A stretch of DNA of 64,000 nt from NCBI GenBank assembly GCA_905250075.1, contig CAJNOP010000107.1:372551-436550 (forward strand), in the 5' to 3' direction. Shown here in pieces: positions 23,413 to 35,597 of this stretch (within the stretch, counting starts at the first letter, position 1; every line of letters starts with the position of its first letter). The translations under genes and the position numbers were made by a program. The stretch comes from Rotaria sp. Silwood1 (lineage: Eukaryota > Rotifera > Eurotatoria > Philodinida > Philodinidae). Under the pieces are notes generated by a model, which did not search any database, was not told the DNA's origin, and saw only the letters and a list, made by a program, of their open reading frames with translations.

Positions 23413-25952
23413 TTAAAAATCGACATTTCAATTCTTCGATACATTCCATTTTAAAATCAAATATTGAATGCAATATTCTCGGGGATTTCAATAGATATTC
23501 ATCGTTTTTTTTTCTATGATTAGGTTTTATGTATATTGTGCTTATGAAATAGTTTCCTCTAAATTAGACTTTATTTGACTTCACTTATTGTACATATATT
23601 TAGAATGATTTTCTTATTTACATTAATCATATAAAAACATTAGAAAAGAACTCTTTTTTATTGTGAATCGATACGATTAAGTTGTTTTTCTTGACTGGCT
23701 TATTTCATAATGTTCTTAGGATAAAATATACTGTACTTTTTTTTACTCAAGTCATTTACATACCTATTGTATACATTAATAATATGATTATCATTAAGTT
23801 TATGTTATTTTTTTTAAACATCAAAAACTATTAATAATACAGATTTAGCAAGTAACATCTACTGTGACAAAAATAGATTAAAGAAACACTTCATCATGAA
23901 AAATTATTAACAAAAAAAAACTACAAAGTCAAGGTATCTTCGAAATAGAAAGTTATGTCGACAGTACAGTTGATAAAATTGATTATTAATAGAATCAGGG
24001 CTTGAATTATTCATTAACAAATAATATCGATAGATTAGTAAGATTTAATATACCCATCATATGTCTATATAAAAGATAAGAAATAAAATGAAGGGTGTAG
24101 GACAGTTCTATATTAGGGTATGCTTGGAAAGAATATATATATACATCCACTCGTGTCATTAGAATCGTGTAAAAATTAACGATCTTTAAAATTAATGAAT
24201 GAATATTTATAGTCAATTTTTCGTAAAAGAAACCAAAGGAGTCTCGTGATAACTCCTCGAGGAATCAAGACAAGGATGCCCTTCGAAATCTAGTACGAGA
24301 ATTGTTACTATTGCAAGAATTTTGTGTACAATGACGTTTATTATTGTACTTTTATGAGCTTCTCATAAGTGAGAGACATAAAATTTTCTTTTCTGTTCCC
24401 TGTAAAACTAAAAACCTACTTTTTTAAATGATACTTACTGATGACCTGAATTTTGCAATTATTCTCAACAAGGCAGAATATGATTTAGTTTATAAACTAA
24501 TATTAACAAATAAATCTGTTATCGCGATTAATCTAAATCAAAAAATGATCATAATTCATCTTATTCAATAAGATTCACTAATGAAACTGTTGTTGGGATT
24601 CATCTAAGCAAGAAAGAGAACAATATTGTCCTTAAAATAGTACTTATTGTTTTAAATTTCGTTGACGGCAATCTAAATAACGAGAATACAACTTACAAAA
24701 TAATGCCTATGGTATCATTAGTCTTGACATTGGTCTCAATGACAGTAACACAGTTTATTTCTTAAAATCATGTATTTCTCACCGAAGTTATAGTAGATTA
24801 AAATAGCTCCTCTAATAAAATAAAATGGTCATATCTGTTTTCTTATTGATTAACATAAGTTGGACACTAACTATTCAGTCCATAATTTCCAATTGGACAC
24901 AATGTCACGAAAATACTGAAAATATTTTTTACGGTAAAATCATCAAACTGGTATTTTTTTTTCATTTGGAGATGAAAAAATATACGAATCATTTCTACGT
25001 AGATGATTTCGTATCTTTTCAAACGAAATACTCTTTTGAATAATATACAGCTACTGACTGATTAAGTAACTAATTGTTTTGTAATAAATTTTAAACCAGA
25101 TTAATAGTTATTCAATGATTGAAATGGCTGAACCTTTTATAACAGTATTTGACTGATTGATTTGCATCATATTAGTAGCTGTTGAAACTTGTCATAATTA
25201 AAAAACTATTTTAGTTATTTTAAAGATTTGATAACTATTCAAGAAAAAAAAAATACATAGTTCAAGTAATTAAAACAGCTGATTTGTTTGTGTGATGATT
25301 TCTACTCATTTTTTCTATCTATGTCTTGTTAATTTATTATGTCATATTTTCGATCCCTTTTTATACTGTGGATTTAAAATATTTTTAATAGTTGCCTTTT
25401 TTCACTGGCATTGAAGACTTCTTAGATTTTGTTCGTTATATTATGGATTAATATTGTCTTTATAAATTTTATCATTTCATATTTGAATATCTGTCACTCA
25501 TTTTATTGTTTTTGTACGCTAATTAACAAAAGTTTACATTTTCTATAAGAAAAGCGCCAACTGATTCAAACTTAATCATTGTTATTGAAGAATAAACTGC
25601 CATACATATACATCTTTATCCAGCGATCAATTATTGTAATAAAAAATATCAAATGGTAAATGCCGGTCAACTATGTATGAATACAGAAAAGCTACGCCAG
25701 GTAATGATATTTTTCTCCAATGAACTAAAATTATTACTGAGAAATATCGTTATCTTAAAAAGGTGCCTCTTATCCATCTCATATTTATTGTATTATCGGA
25801 CATTGCATATTGGTACTTGCGAACAGTTTTGAATATAGATTCAGATTGAGATATTTCGTTAATTTTTTTCGGTATTATTGTTGAATATTCTAGTATTTAT
25901 AAATATAAAATTCATTTGAATAACTTTAACTTTTTTCATTGAATATGTGCAG
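23413..25952. other. Gene-poor AT-rich stretch
   Basis: No supported exon on either strand. Open frames at 24007-24216 and 24825-25043 are low-complexity. AATAAA-like motifs downstream of the CALML4-like gene are present but not distinctive. Confidence 0.45.
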
Positions 25953-28088
25953 ATTCGAACAAATCAACAGTAATCGGCTTGTTTGACCAATCAACCACGG
26001 AGATTGAACATTGTCTACAAAGTATGATTGACGATAGTCATATTAATGGTTCGGTTACCAGCGAAAGCTCGTTACATAAACTTGAAAAAAAGAACCGTTA
26101 TTCAGTATGATTATTAATTATATCATACATTGTTTGTACATTTTTTAAGTCGACACTCTTTGTTAGCTAAGTATCTCTCAAGCAATTTATCTGAGCAGTT
26201 GCGGTTGCACAAAATAGATGCTGAATATTATATCTGTCGCTGTTTTCAACAGAACATTATTTTTTAAAACTTCTCCACGTTCTGTATCAATTATCTGCAG
26301 ATGATATCATCTAGTTCTTTATTGATAAGTTTTTTGACATTGTTTTTCCTCTTTTTCATTCTAAAACTCCTTGAACTTAAGAAAACCTTTAAAAAATTTA
26401 CCGAAAAATTTCAGTCACCGATCAATACATCGGCTCTCACTTGTAACTACGTAGCATTTAACAAAGAAGAAAAGATTTTTTTATTTGGCATTTGTATTCT
26501 AGGGTTTTCGAAGACTTTGTTACCTTTGCATCATATTTTAATCCTTATGAAGCAGATAAAGCTGCATATTAAATATCTACCTTGAATACAAACTGGAATG
26601 GTCCTAAACATTATTTTTGAAAAACAGTAAAAGGTCATGTTAAATGTGACTAGCAACAAATGGTCTATTTGCAAGGTGAAATTTACGTTACATGTGATCT
26701 TCTTATTTCTCCTGATGCATGAATTATAAGATTTGTATTTTCTGCGTGTATATCCTTAGAAAGTGTTTATGAATGTAGTAAGAATGAAATGGATAAAATA
26801 ACTGTCAAATACAATAATGATTTATGTAGTTATCCAACCTTAACTTATATTATTTATTTCATATATCTTATACATCATGAAAAACCATTAACATTAAAAA
26901 TTTCTTAAGCCGCAAATGATATTCTTGTACATACAAATGATAAATACAATAATATAGTGATAGCATTTCAAGGACATCAAGATATATTTTGCACATTATT
27001 TTCTAAATCATCTAAATCGTGTGATCTTTTATATCGTATTTGTGGGTTATTACATCTACTTCATTATGCTTGTAGTTATGTTTTAAAAGCAAGACAAATA
27101 AATGAATATTTCTATTATCTTCTAAGTTTTAACAGGCTGAACTACAACTAAAATACTTAAGTTTTGATGATATAGCAGTAGAATCAATTCAAAAGATGAC
27201 TACATTAGCAAAAGAAAATGTAGTTGAATATCTCAATATTTCACCGGAAATAACTCAAATAGCTGTTAAACTAATGAAAATTTATGTTGATACTAAAAAG
27301 CTTCTATATGATTTACCATCCATGACTATTTCACCATCCCAACAGATGAATATTGATCCAATTATTTCTCAATAAATACTAATGATAAAACAAAACGCAT
27401 ATTATAGTGGTTTTTCAACTTTATCATCCTCAATATTTTCATTTGATAATTCAACAGTTCCTGCAACCAGCAAGAAAATACTGCTCTATCATGATCGACA
27501 AAATATCAGGCAAATGGTTTGCACATACACCTTATGGATAAAAGATTATATTTTATGAACATAGAAGCTACCAACTATTTCATGGTTTTATTATTTATTT
27601 ATTTATAGCGTCCTGGTGTCAATACAGAAAATATGAAGGAAATCTTAGAAATAAGTCAAAATGTTCCGATATTTCAATCAGCAAGAGCACATTTAATAGC
27701 ACGAACGAACAGAGAAATAAGATACAAATTGTCGTATGAAATACTTTTTATTGTTTTTCTCTTATTAATAGATATTTGTTTGTTTTAGCAAATAAGTTTG
27801 ATTCAGTAATTAAAGTATTCTACTAATACGATAATAAAATGGTTTTTTTTCTTCTATTTTCTAAAAAAGAAAACACCTTTTCTAGTGAATTTCTAGAATT
27901 TTTCAATTCAAAATCACAAAGGAAAACTTTTCGAACGATATATTCGACAACGATGTACTCTTTTACTTAATCAAAAAAAGACTTCAAAACGATTCTGTTT
28001 CGAGAAAACTTTTACTGATGAAAAAAACATAATGAAAATGGCATATCTCAGGAGGTATGTACCAATCATAGATGTTCTTGCATCCTAA
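25953..28088 (+). pseudogene. Decayed multi-exon gene of unknown family
   Basis: A long stretch keeps a coding pattern on the plus strand despite many in-frame stops. A first piece (25953-26110) follows a GTGCAG acceptor and begins DSNKSTVIGLFDQ. From about 26545 to 27090 one frame persists through at least five stops (for example after DKAAY, SPDA and TLKIS). It continues at GCTGAACTA (27137) after a possible GC-AG intron and reaches 27518, where GTTTGC could be a donor. A further exon starts at 27609 (RPGVNTENMKEIL, then NREIRYKLSY), and another piece near 27928-28088 reads LFERYIRQRCTLLLN then MAYLRRYVPII. Nearly all damage is single-base nonsense, so the loss looks fairly recent. I recognise no domain. 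It could be a host gene or a transposon-encoded protein. Confidence 0.5.
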
Positions 28089-28688
28089 CGATGAGAATAT
28101 TTAGTTCTTTTTCTTTACAATAAATTCATATTTAACAACAACAAAAAGAATCTGCTGAATCAATGAATATGTTCGACGTATTAAGATCATGTTTGTGGTG
28201 TGATTGTGCTATTGTTGTACCATAACTTTCAGTATCATTGAATGATATGATTTTACCTGTTAACCTAACAAAGAATCAATACAACGAAACATATGTTTCT
28301 ATGATAAGACTGAGCTTCTCGTCTTCTCACTTTTGATTGAGTTACTGCGCTGAAACAACTTGATATCCTTTGTTGTTTTACTCAAACACACAAAATTAAT
28401 TTTGCAACGTCGTCTCTATAAATAATTTTTATAATATGGCAGCACAAAAAAGTATATATCAAAGTTATCCTAGCAAATCTAATCCGATACAACAGAAGAC
28501 TATACTGTCTGTTGACCAGAGATTAAAATAAGGTATCTCCAGTTTACAGACTAAAGATTTTTTCAGCGGATGACAAGCTCTGAACAGTTCCAATTCATGT
28601 ATAGATTTTTCACCTTTTTTCTGAGACTTGACTCATAGTACTTCCTCATAGCTGTACAGAATATATAAATTTATTTGCATTTTTAATA

Positions 28689-29025
28689 GAACAATATGAT
28701 ATGTTGAATGCAGATGGAACATTTTAAACAGTTACGAAAATATTTACACAATTGTACACAATACATGAATGTAATCAAATTTCGATAAAACCATTAGTAT
28801 TTGTGGTGCTTGTTGATAAATTCAAACAAATATACTTACCACTTTTACAGTCATTAATACTATACGCATACACAAATGATACGATTCAGCTCTAACATAT
28901 ATTTTAATCGATTTTGAATTAGCAGCGTTCAATGCTTTCCGAAAAGTGTTTTTAGATGCAAAAATTCTATTTTGTCACTTTCATTTTGCCAAAAATATCA
29001 TGAAAAACGTTAAAAAAATGACGTA
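28689..29025 (+). pseudogene. Mutator-like (MULE) transposase remnant
   Basis: Two frames of a MULE catalytic domain survive. The first starts DMLNADGTF, has a stop where Lys is usual, and continues TKIFTQLYTIH and PLVFVVLVDK. After a frameshift the second reads LIDFELAAFNAFRKVF and then CHFHFAKNI. In the family, the D of ADGTF and the D of IDFE are catalytic, and the C-x2-H block is the next conserved motif. At least four stops and one frameshift make it dead. Weaker coding traces upstream (28440-28600) could be the N-terminal part. No terminal inverted repeats or 9-bp target duplication could be picked out by eye. Confidence 0.6.
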
Positions 29026-30690
29026 AGTATCCATATGAAAACACTCATTTATTTTTAAAACCACTTATTCATATCTTAATTAAAACTATATTTATTATTT
29101 AGTTCACATATGTATTTCATTCCTACTGGTTCATCAATGATAACAGTTGGCCTCGTTCTTTATGCGTACATGTGAAAGTAAATAAAATGATAATCATCAC
29201 GGAAATATTTCAATTTATTCGACAAACAGGATGATGGAAGTGAGCAAATCATGAGAGAAACGAAATTGGAATCACGAAAAATTCACAATACAAAAAATAT
29301 GAAAAAGTTCCACAATTATGGTTTTTTACCCATACAACTGTCATAGTTTGTAACTGAGAGATGAATAAAAAAGTCACAAATAAAACATGTTCTTAAATAA
29401 ATAAAAATGAGTTGAATTTTGCAAGGTACTTTTTACACATAGCTAGAAAAAAAATACCTATAAAAGAAAAACTGTTTCTTGCAGTCTGATTTCAATGTTT
29501 ATCCAATGTTATCAGTAGGTAGCAGTGATTTTTCTCCATTATGACCATCTGTTTTTTATGGTAGTTGCTTCTTATTCTGTTGTCGATCTGCGAAAAGAAA
29601 TTGAAATAAAAATAAATCAAAAACATTCACAAAACAAATTTACGATTTATAAATCTTTGTCGTTGATTTCCTCGAATAATTTTACATTTATATTTCCAAA
29701 AGCAATTAGTTTTATTATTGTCATCTTCAAATACAAACACTTGAATAGCAGCTCAAATAATTGATTGAATACAATCAGAAAAATAATATGATGCACAGTT
29801 CTTACCTATAATTTTTTTTTATCCTTCCATGATTGTTTTTGTATTCATCATCAACAATTTCTCGTTAGATAAATCACTCATTTACTAGAAGTTTCATCAG
29901 ACACGTTGTTATTGGGGCTGTAGGGATCGATAACAAATTTTGATCATTGAAATTCAGAAATGTAAAAAATAATTAGTAAAAAATTAATTGAAAGCTTACG
30001 ATTATAGGAAGCTCATGGACAAAGAGGAGGGTAGTGTAACTGCTAAAGGTTATAATTCGAGTAGAAGTATATTATTTATATTTTCACGAACGGTTAGGGA
30101 TGTCTCCACCAAAAGTAATATTACCTCTGGAATAGAAAATAGTCGAACATGAATAAAACTGAGTCGAGTGAAAATCACTCACTGACTAAATACTACATAG
30201 TTCAAGTTTTTCTTTCTTTATTAATTGGTTCACCAACGATATTTAATATTAAACTCTTACGAGGTTCTTCTGTCTTGTTCAGCTTATATCTTTTATCTAA
30301 AAATAAACAAATTATCTTGAAGTACGTTTCAAAAAGAAAAGGCATGGATGAGTTACCATCTACGATATCAGTAATAATTTGGTAATCAGGTATATTGTAC
30401 TACTTTATGAATTCTGCATTTGATTGAACTACTTTTTTTCATTTCGTCAGCAAGTGAGAATATACACACCTTGGAATTGGCATTTTGTTTTGAATAACAT
30501 TGGGAAAAATATCTTGTTATTTCATTCAATCTGTAAACATGTGGTGTAAAAAACAATGTGCCAAATGCAAATGCTATATAAAGCTTTTTCCACAATGTGT
30601 TTGTGATTTTGGAATGTTTGAGCTTAATAATGACAATAAAGAATTCGATTTTTTTTTCATTTTATTGTGCAGAATAATAAAGGATAAAAA
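29026..30690. other. Gene-poor stretch
   Basis: AT-rich with scattered short frames (29525-29764, 30149-30385, 30386-30595) that lack motifs or splice support. Confidence 0.45.
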
Positions 30691-30976
30691 TTATTTGAGA
30701 AAGTAGACCATCTTGATGAATAATGTCATATTCACTATAAAACTTTTTGCACTAAAATCACTTTTATACCAGTTTTCTACGAAAAACAACTGGTTCATAT
30801 CATCATCTAATTGAACATCTTCATCACTAGTGTCATCATCCACTAAAATAACATATCAATATTGCTATAGACAAAAAACTAAAGAATTCAAAACATAAAA
30901 TATATTAAATTGTTCAAAGTAATATATTGACTTCATACACACCACAATAAAATGTGTCGCAATCACAATGTGCCAT
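30691..30976 (-). CDS. Possible small two-exon gene (61 aa), doubtful
   Basis: ATG at 30976 opens a 34-nt exon coding MAHCDCDTFYC. A phase-1 donor GTGTGT and an acceptor TTTTAG join it to 30842-30691, which codes VDDDTSDEDVQLDDDM, then FFVENWYKSDFSAKSF and a hydrophobic end before TAA. The joined frame is 186 nt. Cysteines at the start and a dense acidic block could be a degraded or truncated larger protein. Splice sites are acceptable, but there is no known family. Confidence 0.25.
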
Positions 30977-32182
30977 ATATAAATTTGTTGCGTTCTGTCT
31001 GCTGCCTATTCATTCACCGTTTTATTTTGCGTAAACAGCGTCATATGGACAACTCGACTGAACATACGAAACTTAAATATTTTCATACTAATTATTTTTT
31101 TTAGATTACTTCTCGATTATTTATTAGTCAAGAACATGTTGGTCTTGATCAATGATCTAGAGAAGACTACCCTGAGACGGCCTGAGAAAGATTGAACCAG
31201 CTCGATGCTAGACAACTCCTAAGATCTGACCTGCTTGGATTTTCAGAATGGAAGTTATAAAATAGAATTAAATCGAAAAACATATAATGATTTGTTTTTA
31301 AGAAAAAAAAATTCGAAATTCGCTGTGTAATAGATTCGAACCACGTTTTCAAAATGTGTCGCAAAGTGCGACAATTTTTTTTTAGTGAGTACATTCTCAT
31401 TTTAGTGATCATATTGATGATTAAGATGAATACCGGTATTATTCGCTTTTTCCACATGACAAAAAACAATGGAGATGAATACATTTTAAAAAGAACAACA
31501 AAAGAAACTTACCCAAATTTACAAGAAATTGTTTTTAGCATCTAAAACTAGGCTTGATCAATATTTGTTGCCGATATTGTGAACTCCGGTTTTATTTTGA
31601 ATAATAAGCTAATCATAAAATGATCTTAATAAATTGCCGAGAAAAATTGATGAATCAATATACGATAGCTAACAAAACGGTCAGCTTGAGCAGTAGCACT
31701 GAAATTAACTTATACATGGTTTAAAACTTTATCTGAACGATCGAGAAATCAGAACAATAGTTATATTTATCTAAAAAACCTCAGCAATATATAAACATCA
31801 AAAACATTCATTAAAGGGTTTATATTAAGTTCTTTTAGATAACCTCAAAACTGTAACATATATATATGCTTAGATCACAACAAAAATAGTGACCAAGGTA
31901 CTTTAGATTCTCATGAAAATCTTAATAAAATTTTTTCTTTAGATGGCTTCATAGTACAAAACAAAGCTCTAGGTTTCTGTCATATTTGATCATTCTTCAA
32001 CTAAAACCATAGTACTAAAAGTGTGATAAGAGGAGTTTTCTATGAAATTTGAGGGTAATATTAGATAAAATTTTGTCTACAATGTCTGTCCTCTTCTTGA
32101 CATTCTTTATTCTTCTCTCTTCGTTTTTCTTTGTCTCATCTCCCTTTATGCCAGCCGTCTGCTGATATATATATATATATAT
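30977..32182. other. Gene-poor stretch
   Basis: No supported gene. A TA microsatellite lies at about 32164-32182, just outside the 3' end of the mariner/LINE complex. Confidence 0.45.
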
Positions 32183-32206
32183 GTATATTATAGTGCACAA
32201 AAATTA

Positions 32207-32217
32207 ATCATGGCAGT
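32207..32217. repeat. LINE target-site duplication, 3' copy
   Basis: ATCATGGCAGT, identical to 35587-35597; the bases on both sides differ. Directly follows the LINE's ATCTATCTGATCTG tail (minus strand). Confidence 0.8.
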
Positions 32218-35200
32218 CAGATCAGATAGATGCCTTATCTGTTACAGACGTTGGCTAACATGATACGCCAATTCTTCCGATCTTGTGCTGCGTGAAGAAA
32301 GTCTATTTTCGCATAACCTTGTTTTTCAATCCATAGATTCACGTTTTCTAGATATTTGATTCTAGGTCGGCCTTTATCTTTCTTTCCATTGATTTTCCCA
32401 CTCAATACCAGATGTTCTATGCAACCTTTACGGATTATGTGGCCAAGGAATTTTAGTTGTCTATAACGGATGGTATTGATTAAAAGTCTTTTCGATTTCG
32501 TTCTTTTTAATATTGATTCGTTTGTTTCTCTAGCAGTCCAAGGTACATTAAGCATCCTTCTGAGAAACCACATTTCAGTAGCCTCTAAGCGTTTTTCCAT
32601 TTCTTTACTGATTGTCCAACATTCGGAACCGTATAGCAGAATCGACCAAACGTAACATCTGAGTACTCTTGTTTTAGTGTCGATCGATAGGGTTCTATTT
32701 TTCAGAACTGGACTCATCTTTTGGAACGCTTGTTTAGAGAGAGCTATTCTCATTTTGATGTCTTCATCGCATCTACCATCTGAGGTTATGACGGATCCCA
32801 AATAATTGAAGCGATTTACTTGCTTGATTGATTCTCTATTTATGTAAACTTTGCATGTCGGTGTGATTTTATTCTTTGAAACACACATACATTCTGTTTT
32901 CTTAATATTGAGTGATAGTCCCATTTTTATGCTTTCTTTTGAGACTATATCAATCATTTTCTGTAGGTCTTGTTCATTACTTGCCAATAGTACGGTGTCG
33001 TCTGCATATCTTATATTATTACAATTTTTACCTCCAATTTTTATTCCTTCAACATCTTCTAGATTTCTAAGTATCATTTCATTATATATGTTGAAAAGAT
33101 CTGGAGATAGAACACAACCTTGTCTGACACCTCTCTTTATACCTGTATAGTCACTAGTATCGTTATTTATTCGTATGGCAGCTTTTTGATCCCAATAAAG
33201 ATTTCGAATTATTCGTAGTTCCTTGCCATCGATGTCGAGTTTTTCCAAAATTTGGAATAGACTGTCGTGTTTGACTTTATCAAAAGCTTTTGTGTAGTCA
33301 AGGAAACATAGGTATAGATCATGTTTGACTTCAATTGATCTTTCGATTATCGTTCGAAGGATGAAGATTGCATTTCTAGTGCCCTTATCAGGCATAAATC
33401 CATATTGTTCTTTTGCTATTTCTGGCGTGATCTTATTTTTCATACGCATCATCAGAATCTTAAGCAAAACTTTTGTGATATGACTCATGAGACTGATTGT
33501 GCGATGTAATTCACATTCAGTAGCTCCAGGCTTCTTTGGAAGCGCTATGAATATTGATTTTGTTAGATCTTCCGGAATTTCACCTGTGTCATATATTTTG
33601 TTTATTAGTTTTGTCATGACATCTACACCTAGTTCATCGAGACATTGAATCATTTCGATGGATATTCCATCTAGCCCTGTCGCTTTGTTTGTTTTCATTG
33701 ATTTTATGGCCAGTCTTACTTCATCTTTCATTATTGGAGGTCCTTCTATATTTTTCTTTATGTTAGGTTTAGAAGTTCTATTGTCGTCGAAGAGTTCCTC
33801 TATGTATTCTGTCCACCTGTTCAGTATGTCACCTTTTTCCATAAGAACGGTTCCATTTTTTGATTTGATACAACCTGAACTGGTGCATTTTGATTTTCCT
33901 GTTATTTCGTTAATCTTTTGATGAGCAAATTTGGTGTTTACACTCAGCTTGTTTTCGATCTCTGAGCATTGTTCGTTCAGCCATTTCTCTTTTGCTTCTG
34001 AACATTTCTTTTTGATTGCTTTGTCTATCAATTTGTATTCTTGGAGGTTTGACTTCTTCAGTCGTCTTTGCTCCATTAGTTGTAAAATTTCATTAGTCAT
34101 CCATCGTTTCTTTTTCTTTAAATGTGTTTTAGGAATTACTTCTTCAGCAGATGTTATTATGAATGATTTCATCTGTTCCCACAATATCTCGGTTTCTGTG
34201 ATTTCATCTAGTGCTTCAAAACGATTTTGTACTTTTATGCGGAATTTTTCTTTCAGATCTGGATCACTTTTCAGAATATGAACTTGAAGCTTTGTATTTC
34301 TTTGTGGTTGTTTTATTCTTTTTAATTTCACTCGAATTTTACTGATGACTGGGACATGATCGCTACCACAGTCTGCTCCAGGAAATGCTTTGGAGAAAAT
34401 GATTGAATTCCTGAATCGATGAGGGACCATAATATAATCTATTTGATTTCTTGCCCGGTCTCCTGGGCTTCGCCATGTCCATAGTCTACGTGGGTGGTTT
34501 TTAAACCATGTGTTTGTGATTACGAGATTACGTGATTGGCACCAGGTTATCAAGTTATCTCCTCTGTCATTTTTGTTTCCTAGACCGAAGGGTCCTACTG
34601 TATTGCCAATTCTTTTATCTCCCACTTTTGCATTGAAATCACCCATTACGTAGATGATATCATCAGACTTGCATTGTTTGTAGGCTTTGTCTAGATCTTC
34701 ATAGAAGCTCGTGATTGCATCATCATCATAATCAGCGGTTGGTGCGTAACATTGAATTAGTGAGATGTTGAAAGGTTTTCCGTAGAGTTTTACAAGAAGA
34801 ACCCTGTCTGAAACCGCCCAAAAGCCTTGCAAACTCTTGGAGGTTTCTTTGTCAAGAAGCATTCCTACTCCTCTCTCGTGTTTGTCTCCTCCAGAGTATA
34901 ATAAAAGAAAGTTATCCGTTGTAAAGGATCCAGCACCCAGCCATCTGACTTCAGATAAGCCTAACGCATTTACTTTCATCCGTTCCATTTCGTTCTTTAT
35001 ATTGTCTAATTTTCCTTTCTGGAACATAGTTCTTACATTCCACGTTCCTATTTTGAGTGAGTTTTTGGTTTGGACAGTAGCCTGTTGACGATCGAGGGTC
35101 ACCTGTCGTACATGACCACCTCTACCGAGCGAGATGTTCTCTCCGAGAACCCCCTTCACGCTGTTATCTTGTCTGAAAATCTTGACGTTTATCATGTTGT

Positions 35201-35586
35201 GCTTGGGAATGTACAGCGGTGGTTTCCCCTTGCCTTCCGCCGGTTTAGAATGGTTTTCTCCATTTGATGAAATTGCTAGTCAAGGCTAGCGAGCTTCATC
35301 GACCCAGGATAAGGCTTATGAAATCTCGATTCGGGGGGGAATCTTGTTTCTGGCGGCCTATACTCGCCCTGTCATCCTGTCGTCTTTGGGTTTCTGTGGC
35401 ATTTTATAAGAGTTTCGGTTCCAATCAAAACCCCACCACACCCTGTTGGCAAGAAGGCTGAGTATTGTCCGGGACTGTTTATTTGATCAATCGCTTGATC
35501 TTATTCGCAGCTAACCATCGTACTAATGGTCGTTCCACTATCCGCAACCTGTGGACCCGCTTGGTAGCATCCAGCTTAGCCCCAAG
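32218..35586 (-). mobile_element. Full-length RTE/BovB-type LINE, 3369 bp
   Basis: Bounded by exact 11-bp target duplications. On the minus strand it starts CTTGGGGCTAAGC, has a GC-richer 5' region of about 390 nt, one ORF, and a 3' UTR of only 17 nt ending in ATCTATCTGATCTG. A 3.2-3.4 kb length, a very short 3' UTR and a tandem-repeat tail instead of poly(A) are RTE-clade habits. Its base composition is visibly less AT-rich than the flanks. It landed at the extreme 3' end of the mariner transposase. No frame damage is seen, so the insertion is young or the element may still be mobile. Confidence 0.9.
32235..35195 (-). CDS. LINE endonuclease-reverse transcriptase (986 aa)
   Basis: Carries out target-primed reverse transcription of its own RNA. 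An APE-type endonuclease fills about residues 45-290: GTWNVRTM, GLSEVRWLG, QCYAPT, VMGDFNAKVG, ARNQIDYIMV and GADCGSDHVPV supply the usual Asn, Glu, Asp/Asn, Asp and His active-site residues. The reverse transcriptase (about 480-760) has LDYTKAFDKVKH, GVRQGCVLSPDLFN and the catalytic YADDTVLLAS. The C-terminal part (GSECWTI, RRMLNVPWTARETN, LKFLGHIIRKG, KGRPRIKYLE) matches the tail seen in BovB-related RTE proteins. No internal stop or frameshift is present. The sequence between the first Met and GTWN (about 50 residues) is poorly conserved, so a start slightly downstream is possible. Confidence 0.9.
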   Translation of the reverse strand: MINVKIFRQDNSVKGVLGENISLGRGGHVRQVTLDRQQATVQTKNSLKIGTWNVRTMFQKGKLDNIKNEMERMKVNALGLSEVRWLGAGSFTTDNFLLLYSGGDKHERGVGMLLDKETSKSLQGFWAVSDRVLLVKLYGKPFNISLIQCYAPTADYDDDAITSFYEDLDKAYKQCKSDDIIYVMGDFNAKVGDKRIGNTVGPFGLGNKNDRGDNLITWCQSRNLVITNTWFKNHPRRLWTWRSPGDRARNQIDYIMVPHRFRNSIIFSKAFPGADCGSDHVPVISKIRVKLKRIKQPQRNTKLQVHILKSDPDLKEKFRIKVQNRFEALDEITETEILWEQMKSFIITSAEEVIPKTHLKKKKRWMTNEILQLMEQRRLKKSNLQEYKLIDKAIKKKCSEAKEKWLNEQCSEIENKLSVNTKFAHQKINEITGKSKCTSSGCIKSKNGTVLMEKGDILNRWTEYIEELFDDNRTSKPNIKKNIEGPPIMKDEVRLAIKSMKTNKATGLDGISIEMIQCLDELGVDVMTKLINKIYDTGEIPEDLTKSIFIALPKKPGATECELHRTISLMSHITKVLLKILMMRMKNKITPEIAKEQYGFMPDKGTRNAIFILRTIIERSIEVKHDLYLCFLDYTKAFDKVKHDSLFQILEKLDIDGKELRIIRNLYWDQKAAIRINNDTSDYTGIKRGVRQGCVLSPDLFNIYNEMILRNLEDVEGIKIGGKNCNNIRYADDTVLLASNEQDLQKMIDIVSKESIKMGLSLNIKKTECMCVSKNKITPTCKVYINRESIKQVNRFNYLGSVITSDGRCDEDIKMRIALSKQAFQKMSPVLKNRTLSIDTKTRVLRCYVWSILLYGSECWTISKEMEKRLEATEMWFLRRMLNVPWTARETNESILKRTKSKRLLINTIRYRQLKFLGHIIRKGCIEHLVLSGKINGKKDKGRPRIKYLENVNLWIEKQGYAKIDFLHAAQDRKNWRIMLANVCNR

Positions 35587-35597
35587 ATCATGGCAGT
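35587..35597. repeat. LINE target-site duplication, 5' copy
   Basis: ATCATGGCAGT, exact copy of 32207-32217. On the minus strand it lies inside the mariner transposase 3' end, so the two copies join mariner sequence on either side. Confidence 0.8.

Noticed and set aside
31330-31345. GATTCGAACCACG, similar to a tRNA T-arm/B box
   Set aside because: No matching acceptor stem, D arm or anticodon arm could be folded around it.
32164-32182. TA run considered as the 3' tail of the LINE
   Set aside because: The exact 11-bp duplications place the LINE end at 32218, so the TA run lies outside it, at or beyond the mariner end.
32470-35088. Several plus-strand open frames of 60-116 codons across the LINE
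   Set aside because: They are antisense shadows of the intact reverse-transcriptase ORF, with no motifs of their own.
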